Source: Erodium maritimum | Lineage: Eukaryota > Streptophyta > Magnoliopsida > Geraniales > Geraniaceae | Reading direction: 5' to 3' | Assembly: GCA_963921825.1 (NCBI GenBank) | Contig: OY997589.1 | Coordinates: 16,079,735 to 16,143,734 of the forward strand | DNA length: 64,000 bases | In this document: positions 21,184 through 29,869 of the stretch, piece by piece | Numbering within the stretch: position 1 is the first letter of the stretch | Layout of the letters: each line of letters starts with the position of its first letter | The notes under the pieces: model-generated | Database searches by the model: none | The model's input: the letters and a program-made list of their open reading frames with translations, nothing else | What the model was told of the DNA's origin: nothing | Program-made: the position numbers and the translations under genes

Positions 21184-22710
21184 AGGGCACATTCACATGT
21201 TATCCTACTTAAGTTGTTACTTGTTACCCAAATCTAGACCATTGAATTTTGAAATCTAATGGTTATATATTTTTAGTCCCAATTATCCATAATTAAAATA
21301 GAATAATGAAAAAGGGTAGTTTTGTAAATTTGTCTTCCTTAAAAAAAATTACCGCATAACTAATTTTTACGGTTTATATCTGATTTTTTTTAATATTTTA
21401 TTTTTAAAAATATGTATATTTCTAAAACTTTAAAATTTCAGATTTTAATTTCAAAAATTTACAGAATTTTATGTTCAACATTACATAAATTAATATCAGA
21501 TATTACATTAATTTCATATATGAAATTACTAAAATTTTATACATGTTACAGAATTCTTACATATTACAAAATATTATATGCAACATTACATAAATATTAG
21601 ATATGAAATTACTGGAATTTTATGTTTTAGAATGTGTATAAGAACATTACATATTACTACCTACACCATTACAGAAAAACACAGTAACAGTTACAGAAAA
21701 TATACCTTTAACAGCAACGATTATAGAATATTATCCTAACGACCGCAGAATAATACCATAACGATTACAAATATTCCTTAAATCTGCCTTAATAATTAGA
21801 AAACTATACCCTAACATTTACAAAAATGTACCCCTAAGTATTAATACATGTTACAAATTAATACCTACACCATTACCGAACACAGTTCCAAAAAAATTGA
21901 AAAATAAAGAAACACCAAATCTGAACCAAATATGAGATCAGTTATAGAGATGCTGATTTGAACCACCGTGGAGGAGATTGTGCTGCCGGCAGGGGAAAAT
22001 CTTGTTCATCATGGCGAGATCTGCTCTTCAACGAAGTACGAACAGCGAGCTCCTTCGCGTGGAGCATGGCTGGGCAGTGGTCGTCTTCTCCGGCGAGACC
22101 ACTGTGGGTTTCAGATCTGCTTGAACGTTACCGGTCTTCGTGGTGCAGCGGCAGCCTTCGTGGTACAGTAGCGTCCAGTGACGGGAGTCAAGGAGGCTTG
22201 GCAGAGACAGCTCTTTGCGACGCGGGACGAAGGCACAGCGGAGTGCGAACAGAACCCGTGCGGCAGCTGAACGCGGAGAACAACGATTTAAGATGGGCGC
22301 GACAGATCAGTCTCCACGGGGAGGAGCAGCGCCGCCACGACGAAGTCTTCTGCTGGTTTGTGCGTGGACAAGAGGTGCACATGTAAGGTTCGTGAGTGGC
22401 GACGAAGGTTGAGCTTGGGAGGAAAGGTGGTCGGGGCCGAGAGGGCGGCGATAATGTCTGCTGAGAGGCAAAGCTCATATTAGTGTGTATGTAGGGTTAT
22501 GAAGGTAGTCCGATTGTGTGCTAGGTAAATAGATAGGTACAATTACTGTTTTTTCCTTTTGATGTGTAAAATTACAAAAACTAAATTGAAGTTTGATTTA
22601 ATTACGGCTGTATACCATTGCTTTTAGAACCATTGGATCAATCAAATCTAGTGGTCTACAACAAGGTAACAGATAACAAAATAAGAAATGGTAACACTTG
22701 AAAGTGTTCC
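21184..22710. mobile_element. (TA)n-flanked element b, 1.5 kb
   Basis: The ends are imperfect inverted repeats, AGGGCACATTCACATGTTA and (inward from the right) AGGAACACTTTCAAGTGTTA. Sequences resembling 'CCATTGAATTTTGAAATCTA' on the left reappear inverted on the right. The interior includes a GC-rich stretch (about 21958-22470) with overlapping frames on both strands. No protein family is recognisable in it, and it could be captured host DNA. Confidence 0.65.
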
Positions 22711-22724
22711 TATATATATATATA

Positions 22725-22980
22725 GGATAGCTATCAGGTACAAACTTGTATTTTTCGTCAGAACGTAGAACTTTCAATCTGGGTCATTGGATCGTAAAAC
22801 TAAAGGCCTAGATTTAATGCATATCTTTTAATATCTTTTTAATTAATGCATATCTTGTAATTGATTTCGTAATCAATCACCCCCCACCCCCCTGAATTTC
22901 GGTGGTCATCCGATTTGGATAATCAATGGTCCAGATTAGTTCTACGTTCTGACCTGAAACAAGGTTTGTACTCGATAGCC

Positions 22981-22983
<3 letters not shown>
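22725..22983. mobile_element. (TA)n-flanked foldback element c
   Basis: The left end is GGATAGCTATCAGGTACAAA and the right end, inward, is GGGGGCTATCGAGTACAAAC. Both lead into GTCAGAACGTAGAACT, so the arms are about 45 bp. Its loop is unrelated to elements a, d and e. Confidence 0.78.

Positions 22984-23055
<72 letters not shown>
22984..23055. repeat. (TA)n microsatellite
   Basis: About 72 bp of near-pure TA dinucleotides between elements c and d. Shorter TA tracts lie at 20772-20797, 21163-21183, 22711-22724, 23412-23429 and about 23728-23786. Reading frames across them (Tyr-Ile repeats) are not genes. Confidence 0.95.
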
Positions 23056-23057
<2 letters not shown>

Positions 23058-23411
23058 ATTGGTATCAGGTAAAAACCACTCCTTATTGTGCAAACTACGA
23101 ACTCACCAGGTGCTGACACGTGGGCGCGCGCGCTGCTGATGCGCGCGCACAGTGCTGACACGTGGCGCGCACGGTGCTAATAGTTTGGGCGCACAGTGCT
23201 AATAGGTTGACCTATTAGCACTGTGCGCGCCAAACTATTAGCACCGTGCGCGCGCGTGGTCAACACGCTCACGCGCGCGGGCAGAGGCGTGCGCGCATCT
23301 GCCACGTGTCAGCATCGCGCGCGCTCTGCTGACGTCACTTTGACCGCATCCTGTGGCTTAGATTGGTTCGTAGTTTGCACAATAAGGATGGTTTTTACTG
23401 GATAACTACCC
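23056..23411 (-). mobile_element. (TA)n-flanked foldback element d, inverted copy of element a
   Basis: It is about 356 bp and reads on the minus strand as element a does on the plus strand. Both share the TTATTGTGCAAACTACGAAC arms, TGACGTCA, ACACGTGGC and the GCGCGC-rich loop. Small indels and substitutions separate the two copies. Confidence 0.85.
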
Positions 23412-23430
23412 TATATATATATATATATAA

Positions 23431-23727
23431 GGGTGCAATCAGGTGCGAACCATGGCTTACGGTGCGAACGTGCGAACCTGCTGGTTTAGTGTATCTGGTT
23501 TGTGGAAATAGTGTTCTCAGTTTGCGGTGAATATTCTCAGACAAAAATTTCGCAAACCAGAAACACTATTTTCGCAAATCATATTTTCTCAAGATAAAAT
23601 GCTGTTTTTTCAAACTTTTTTTCCGCAAACTAGGATGCTTTTTTCCGCAAACCATGTTCGCTATTTCCGCAAACCAGATTTGAGGTTCGCAGGTTCGCAC
23701 CGTAAGGGAGGTTCGCACGTGATTGTC
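23431..23727. mobile_element. (TA)n-flanked foldback element e
   Basis: The left end is GGGTGCAATCAGGTGCGAAC and the right end, inward, is AGACAATCACGTGCGAACCT. Both continue with CTTACGGTGCGAACxTGCGAACC. The loop carries repeated 'TTTCCGCAAACCA'-like motifs. (TA)n lies on both sides. Confidence 0.75.
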
Positions 23728-23735
23728 TATATATG

Positions 23736-23789
<54 letters not shown>

Positions 23790-24016
23790 CTTATTAAATG
23801 ACTTCATTTTTATTTAAAAAAATCACTTCATTTATATTTAAAAAAAATTATGTAAAAAAATCACTTAGGGTATTTTCGTTATTTTAGCTGACAGAAGGGG
23901 TTTTTAGTTACAAGTCGTAACTTCATGGTATGCATCAGTTAACTTTAAACTTCAGGTATACACCAGTTAAATGTGTATGGTTTTGGGTAGGTATTGGTAG
24001 TTTTCCCAAATAAAAA

Positions 24017-24920
24017 TAAAAGGCTTAAGGCTAGTTGATTGAGAAAGGTATATACTTGAGGATAGCTGATGGTATTATCCCCTATATTCCAAAGAAACGA
24101 GTTATAGATAAAAATTACCTAGTAAGACCATCAAGTTTTGTACAAGCGAAGGATAAAATATTAGAGACTCTAAACGAGTTAACCTATAATAATATCAACT
24201 CCCTATCACAACCAGAACGCAAACAAGGACGTCCCAGAACATGCAAACAACTTGCACGTCAAAAGTGCAACAACGTGCACACCAAACCGTGCCACATAAC
24301 GGGCACACAAAAGTGCAACTAGAGCACCGAATGTGCAAACTAGTGCACACCAACCTGCAATAAGGCAGTTAATTGGGATTGAACCCAAAACCAAAACAAA
24401 CCAAAACCTAACAAACATTAAAGGAAAACTAAGCATAACCGATTCAGAGTCGCCACCGTCTGACCACGCGCCAAACCCAGCCACCAAAAGTACTGAAACA
24501 AACCTTGGTAGCAAGGAGAAGCTTCAGATCCATGTCGAGGAGACCGAGAAGACCGAAACTCCAGCGAGACGAGTCGCCGGAATTGACCCCCGCCGACCAA
24601 CAACGAACCGAGAAGGTACCTTAACCCGAGGAATCCATCGAGCACAAACTCCGGATCCTCGCTAAAGAGTAACCGTACAGGCCGAATCTGCAACGTGACG
24701 AGCCGTCGAAGCTGCCCACCACCGCCCAAACCCACCTTTCTCGACCGTAAACACAAACCTTGAAGGTAAAAACCACAAAACCACCGGATCACTGAGATCG
24801 GAGAGATCGAATAATAATCCCCACTGGCGACGACCATGGCCAAAGGCCATGACGCTGCCGACAAAAGAGGATCAAGACGGAAGAAGAGGGGTTGCGGCTA
24901 GGTTATTTGAGAGAGAGGGT
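24017..24920. other. Unassigned segment with a minus-strand transcription-unit look
   Basis: No protein family is recognisable. Around 24210-24350 several GTGCAAC/GTGCAC motifs repeat. On the minus strand from 24905, a leader-like start (CCGCAACCCCTCTTCTTCC) is followed by open frames without known domains, one of them hydrophobic (24514-24206). It may be a 5'-terminal fragment of a non-LTR element or captured gene DNA. I cannot decide between these. Confidence 0.3.
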
Positions 24921-25527
24921 TTATGTCAGCCGGTGTGGGTGTACGCTGATACTCGGCTCCGAATACCTCAATGACGGCCTTGAAAAACTTATGTAAACAT
25001 TCAAGTATGGTGCTTACCCCCATGCGCAGAGTTTCGTCCAACGAATCGGCCGCGGACCCATACGCAAGCATCCGTATAGCGGCGGTGCACTTCTGTTCCG
25101 TTGATAAGCCCGGCCGTGAGGCAGCGTCGGGCTTCTGTTTGAAGTAGCTGTCGTGAGCCTTCACCGCGTTCATAATCCGTTGGAAAAGTGGTCTGCACAT
25201 ACGGAACCGGCGCCTGAACATTTCAGGGCCATATAGGGGTTGTTCGTCAAAATAGTTCGCCATCAATTGGATGTGGGCTTCCGAACGACCTCTGTTAATC
25301 TCTCGGCGCATTGGTTCCCCACGGATGGCCCTCTGGACCCTTGGCATTACTGTCTGCATGTGCCTCTCCATCATCCGCCGGAATCGTCGCTCAACTGGCC
25401 GCATTTGGGCTACCATCTCCTCATATGTCGGCAGTTGGGATGCCATCTCCTCATAAGTCGGCATCCGGGGAGCCAGCTCCTCCTACGTCATCTCCTCAGC
25501 GTCGGACATAACCTCGTCGTCAAACAT
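24921..25527 (-). pseudogene. Harbinger transposase pseudogene, N-terminal part only
   Basis: From ATG 25527 the frame reads MFDDEVMSDAEEMT and then TAG, where the intact copy at 1740-2999 has PTYEELA. It then continues colinear with that protein (MPTYEEMASQL, RREINRGRSEAH, CRPLFQRIM, STEQKCTAAIRMLAYGS) to about intact-copy residue 201. There it breaks off into unrelated sequence. None of the three catalytic acids remains. A TATA box is present at 25609-25616. Confidence 0.88.
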
Positions 25528-25895
25528 TTTCAAAAATAGCGAGTAGTAAGTGAGAATGAAAGAGTTAAAGTAGAGAATGGTGTGACAAAAATGAGGAATG
25601 AGGTTGGGTATTTATAGGGTTCATTTTATCCGATTTTTGAATTATAAAAAAAAGAGCCGTTAGCCGGCTGTTGCAAACGGTCTGACTCGGCGAAGCCACG
25701 TGGCGGCACAAGAGAGGACCACGACAGCAGAGGGAGCGAGGAGCGAGGGCGCGAGGACCGGCCAGCGTCAGGGGAGCGAGGAGCGAGGGACGGGGAGCGG
25801 GACCGCGATTTTTCGCATCTGCAGCGGAACGGCAAGCGGCCCTCGGACCCGGAGCGCGCGGAGCGGGGAGCGGGTGTGTTCCGTTGTGCCTGCTC
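24921..25895 (-). mobile_element. Truncated PIF/Harbinger element 4
   Basis: The right terminus reads inward GAGCAGGCACAACGGAAC and is followed by TTA (25896-25898). Homology to element 2 begins abruptly at about 24922 (ATGTCAGCCGG). The left half, including the catalytic region and the left end, is missing. Confidence 0.85.
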
Positions 25896-25898
25896 TTA

Positions 25899-26863
25899 TG
25901 AAATGCCAATCCCTTTTGACTATAGTTAATTGGGAATTATTTTAAACATCTTTTAATTAGTATTTACGCATGCTTACTGAACTAATTGCACCAATTTTCA
26001 AAAAAAACAGAAGACCATTTTTTACTCTTCTGCAAATCTTTTCATTGTTTATTTTCAAGAGTTGCACACAAAATCGGAGAAGACAAGCCGGCCCACTCGA
26101 TTATTTTAAACATCTTTTAATTAGTAATTACGCATGCTTAATGAACTAATTGCACCAATTTTCAAAAACCAGAAGACCATTCTTTACTCTTCTGCAAATC
26201 TTTTCATTGTTTATTTTCAAGAGTTGCACACAAAACGGGAGAAGACAAGCCAGTCCACTCGGCAGTCTAGGCCCAGGCGCCCGTCCCGCCAGCCCATCCA
26301 CATGAAATTCGGACTTTCGACTTCCCACGTCTGACCAGGCTATATCGTGGCGCGTACATGCTACTTGGCGCCTAGGCGCCCGCCTAGGCGGTGCCTGGGA
26401 GGCCTTTTACAACCCTGGCTGCAACAATAGTATCGACCATAATGTCAACAACGAGTACAAGAGTAGATAGCTTCATAGTTTAGACTAGGACGAGTGTTTT
26501 AGAAAAGACTCTCGCTCAATGAGAGAGGATAATAATTAAGTTGTTATTTGGACTGATCTTTTACACCATGTTTTTTTTGCTTTCAATAGATACAATAAAA
26601 TTCTTGTTTTGTTTTTAATAAATGTTTGTACCTGACACCATCTCTATCGGCAAAATACAATAGCAACAAAAAAACAAAAGGATTACATATTTTTGTCGTA
26701 TGGTAATAACATTCATATATAACGATAACTTATGATCTATTAAAGAGTTATTATAGTCTATAGAGCAGAAGACGTAGCATGTCTGCTGCCATAAGTAAAG
26801 ATTACAAAGATCAAACTAGATACTTATTATATGAATGAGTAATACGTGGGGACATTCCTCAAC
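25899..26863. other. Intergenic DNA with a 164-bp tandem duplication
   Basis: Positions 25936-26099 are repeated at 26100-26260 with few changes (both contain TTTACGCATGCTTA and CAAGAGTTGCACACAAAA). At 26367-26380 lies the perfect 14-bp palindrome GGCGCCTAGGCGCC, followed by CGCCTAGGCGGTGCC. This motif is common at eroded plant transposon ends. No gene is seen. Confidence 0.6.
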
Positions 26864-28802
26864 TCAGTTCCTCGGTGACGTAAGTTTTCCGGACTCTTTC
26901 AATGATCTTGCTCTACGAGCTTTTCGGCCAGATCTAGATTTCTTTTTGACATGCACTCCCTCACCCACTTTACTCTCGGTTTCACTTTCACTGCCACTCT
27001 CATGTTCATGTTCATGTTCATGGTCATGCTCATGTTCATGTGCAATTTCCTTATGATTCAAGAAATGTAGTAGGCCGTTGAGAGCAAGGTCAGCGTTGTC
27101 GTCCTTCATGAGTTCCTCTGCAACTTCAGCTGGTGTGACCTTTGTGGTCTCCATGGTCTTTTCGATCTCATCACACAAGGGATGGTTGGTAATGGAAATG
27201 CCCAAGTAATTGGAAACCAGAGTCTTGAAGCTCTGAAATGTGCAGTAAGACATGTGGATGTGCAAATCCATCCTCCCAGGTCGCAGAAGCGCTGGGTCCA
27301 ACTTATCCTTCCGATTCGTTGTGAACACGATGATTCTCTCGTCGCCACAACTTGACCACAACCCATCTATGAAGTTTAACAGTCCCGAAAGCGTCATCTG
27401 ACACATTAATGTTATACACATTATTATGTTCATAAACACACCAATAATTGTATAGGGGTAACCATGAGTCATAACCTTTTTTGAGGTTTGTTTTGGCTAT
27501 CCTAACTCAGTTTGACCATTGTTTGCATTTCCTAACCGTGACTTTTCCATTTTTTTTGCACAAACTAAAAATTTCTGTCTATTTTGACGACTCCGTTAGT
27601 TTTTTGGACATGTGTTGGTCACGTGCACAATAACATTTTCCTAACGGAATCGTCAAAATAGACGGAAACTGTTAGTTTGTCCCAAAAAATAAAAAGGTCA
27701 CAGTTGAGAAATACAAAATAAAAGTAAGCTCAGTCAAGATCGTCAAAACAAACCTAAAAAAGAATGGTTAGGACCAATAGTTCCACCCTCGGTCGCCAAA
27801 ACATACCTTTGGTTTGCTATAATCTGGTTCATCATCATCCATATCACGATTGCCCCGATCGCGCGCCTCCTTGTTGCAATCGATGTCCTCGACCACCAAA
27901 ATGGAGCGATTGGTGGTGGAGAGAAGCACTTCCCTCAGATTCGAATTGTCGTAGATGATCGTCAGCTCCAGATCATACACGTCGAATTTAAGGTAATTGG
28001 CCATGGCGGCGATCAAGCTCGATTTCCCCGTTCCCGGGGGGCCGTAGAGGAGGTAGCCGCGCTTCCAGGCCTTGCCCACTCTCCTGTATAGATCTCGCCG
28101 CTGCACGAACCTGTCGAGATCGTCGAGGATCGATTTCTTCAGATCTGGATCCATGGCGAGGGTGTTGAACGTCGACGGGTGCTCCAGGATCACCGATCCC
28201 CATCCGCGGCCGTCGTATTCGTCGAAATGGCAGTTCCGGTTGTAGAGCTTCACGACCTTCTCCTCCTCCCGGATGGCGCCGGCCCTCTCCATCACGTACG
28301 GGAGGTACGACTCCATCACGATCTCTTTGGATTTGGAGTTGAAGGTGAGCTCGAAGAATTGCTTCTCCTTCCGGTAAGAATCCTTCTCGGCGACAGGGGA
28401 GACGAGGCGCCAGGTGAGGCGGACGCCGCGGTGTTGGTCGGCGATTTCCTGATCATTCTCGAGGGCGATTTGGAACTTCCTCTGGCGGGTGGTCTTGGAG
28501 ACGCCGATCCGGGCCGTGGCGGGGCTGATCTTGGTGGAGAGGTAGAGCTGGGCGTCGTCGTAGACCTGGTTGCGTGACATTCCGGAGTCCTCGTGGACGA
28601 CGATGGTGAGGGAGGAGGAGGGGCGGAAGAGGTAGCGGAAGGCGGAGAGGAGGTAGCGGAAGGCGGAGAGGAGGTAGGAGATGAGAGGGGGAGGGAGGAG
28701 CTCGTTGGCTATGGACCGGGCCAGTATCACCGACGCCGCGAAGGAAGCGTACGTGGTCAGCATTGTCGACGTCGATGCGTTCATCTTCGACAGAGAAACC
28801 AT
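26864..28802 (-). CDS. BCS1-type AAA-ATPase (plant AAA-ATPase, ASD/AATP1-like)
   Basis: Two exons, 28802-27807 and 27397-26864, join in phase to give 509 residues. An N-terminal membrane-anchor segment (about residues 14-50, TTYASFAASVILARSIAN onward) contains a short in-frame duplication, YLLSAFR twice. The plant AAA-associated domain follows. The AAA module has Walker A GPPGTGKS (254-261), Walker B ILVVEDID (301-308), sensor-1 region FTTN (356-359) and the RPGRMD arginine motif (371-376). Relatives are anchored in mitochondrial or ER membranes and act in stress, defence and reserve metabolism; the substrate is unknown. A His/Glu run (EHEHDHEHEHEHE, about 453-465) comes from a microsatellite at about 26999-27045. 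A Lys/Arg-rich tail follows. The gene looks intact and expressible. Confidence 0.92.
27471..27777. repeat. Foldback MITE-like sequence in the AAA-ATPase intron
   Basis: Inverted arms of more than 100 bp: TTTTTTGAGGTTTGTTTTGGC on the left and the near-complement on the right. TCTATTTTGACGA..CCGTTAG is matched by CTAACGG..TCGTCAAAATAGA around a central loop at about 27600-27640. It makes up most of the intron 27398-27806. A target duplication is not clear. Confidence 0.7.
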
Positions 28803-28844
28803 TTTTGGTTCTGTTGAGAGATGAGAATCAGTGCACCGCCCAGT

Positions 28845-28852
28845 TTTATATA
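28845..28852 (-). promoter_or_regulatory. TATA box of the AAA-ATPase gene
   Basis: TATATAAA on the minus strand, about 43 bp before the ATG at 28802. This implies a short 5' UTR. Confidence 0.6.
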
Positions 28853-28859
28853 CGTCCTA

Positions 28860-29160
28860 TTTTTGGCAACGGAACTCTAAAAATACCGTTTTTTGTTAAC
28901 TCGTTAGTTACCCATCTAATTTGATCTTTTCTTTCTTCTTCTTTTTATATATATAAACAAAGTTTAAGTCATTGTGTTTTTTTATTTGCATGAAGCATAT
29001 TTTCAATTTAACGTGGGAAGAGGACATACTGATTATTTTAGGGATTTATGAACATGCAGTTTTGAAAGCTTACGAGAAAACTGTACTCAATAAAACTAAG
29101 AGCAGAGCACACTACAGTAATAAACTAACCAACAAAGATTAAAGACTGCTAACTTAAAAT
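28860..29160. other. AT-rich intergenic DNA, nothing recognised
   Basis: This is the upstream flank of the AAA-ATPase gene. I see no coding or repeat signal beyond A/T runs. Confidence 0.5.
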
Positions 29161-29318
29161 ATGCTCTTGCAATTCGAGATTTTCCTTCTTATTGAGGTAA
29201 TTTTAGCCTTATTTATAAAGGCTCATACTCTTATCGCTGATATGACTGTTGTCTCTACCGTCGCTCTTGTCCCATTGCAGCCCAACGTGGTGCAGCACAC
29301 ACTACCTATGCCACCGCA

Positions 29319-29765
29319 GTGTCCCTCTTCGGAGGTTGTGCCCTCTATTATGATGAGAAAGAGAAGCTATCAGAACATTCCTATCATGCAGATCAATCAG
29401 TTCTGAGGTCAGAACCTTGTCAAGAGGGAGGGGATGATGAAGACAACGAAGCTATCAATACTTTATCCGAACACGAAGAAGAAGCTATCAGCAACATTCC
29501 TATCATGCGACTAGCACCAAGGACAAGGTCAGGAACTAGAGCTTTACGAGAAAAATTCAACAAACAAGTGAAGAGCTTAATTACACTCATAGAGCATGAG
29601 GAACTCCAAGAAGACGTGATCACCAAGGCAAATCAAGAAGACATTCAAGAACAATTCAAAACTTCAACAAATCTGTTTTTGCCTATGCTTCAAGGAATTA
29701 ATGAAGCTACTTTGTTCATCATTTCCAAAGAAGATTCGGCCCCTCAAACCACTCAAGAACATTAA
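29319..29765 (+). pseudogene. gypsy polyprotein C-terminal remnant
   Basis: An open frame of 148 codons includes LRSEPCQEGGDDED and then LAPRTRSGTRALREKFNKQV, a pattern typical of the last part of some plant Ty3/gypsy polyproteins. It ends just before the LTR region. The same LRSEPCQEGG segment reappears at about 32863. No catalytic motif is present, so this is a remnant. Confidence 0.6.
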
Positions 29766-29869
29766 ATATCCAAGGTATGCATTTAAATTCAGATTATTAA
29801 TGAGTTACTTTTGTTGTCTTGCAGATTTTCAACCTTTAGTTTCTCAAGACTTCAAGAGACTTCAAATGG

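Larger units (their letters stand above)
20579..24007. mobile_element. Third Mutator-like long-TIR element, enclosing a chain of (TA)n-flanked foldbacks
   Basis: Inverted arms of about 150 bp (20579-20730 and 23870-24007) begin GGGAAAACTACCAATA on the left, with GGGAAAACTACC on the complement at the right. Flanking 9-mers are AAATAAAAG (20570-20578) and AAATAAAAA (24008-24016), 8 of 9 identical. There is no transposase. Almost the whole interior consists of shorter elements separated by (TA)n tracts. Confidence 0.82.

Noticed and set aside
22915..23161. Reading frames with long Tyr-Ile runs on both strands
   Set aside because: They translate the (TA)n microsatellite and have no other protein-like sequence.
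26367..26380. GGCGCCTAGGCGCC palindrome as a possible regulatory site
   Set aside because: This motif is common at eroded plant repeat ends, and nothing nearby suggests a promoter.
28179..28817. Plus-strand frames of 132 and 74 codons opposite the first AAA-ATPase exon
   Set aside because: They are antisense to a well-supported coding exon, and their Val/Glu/Gly-rich composition follows from the codon pattern of that exon.
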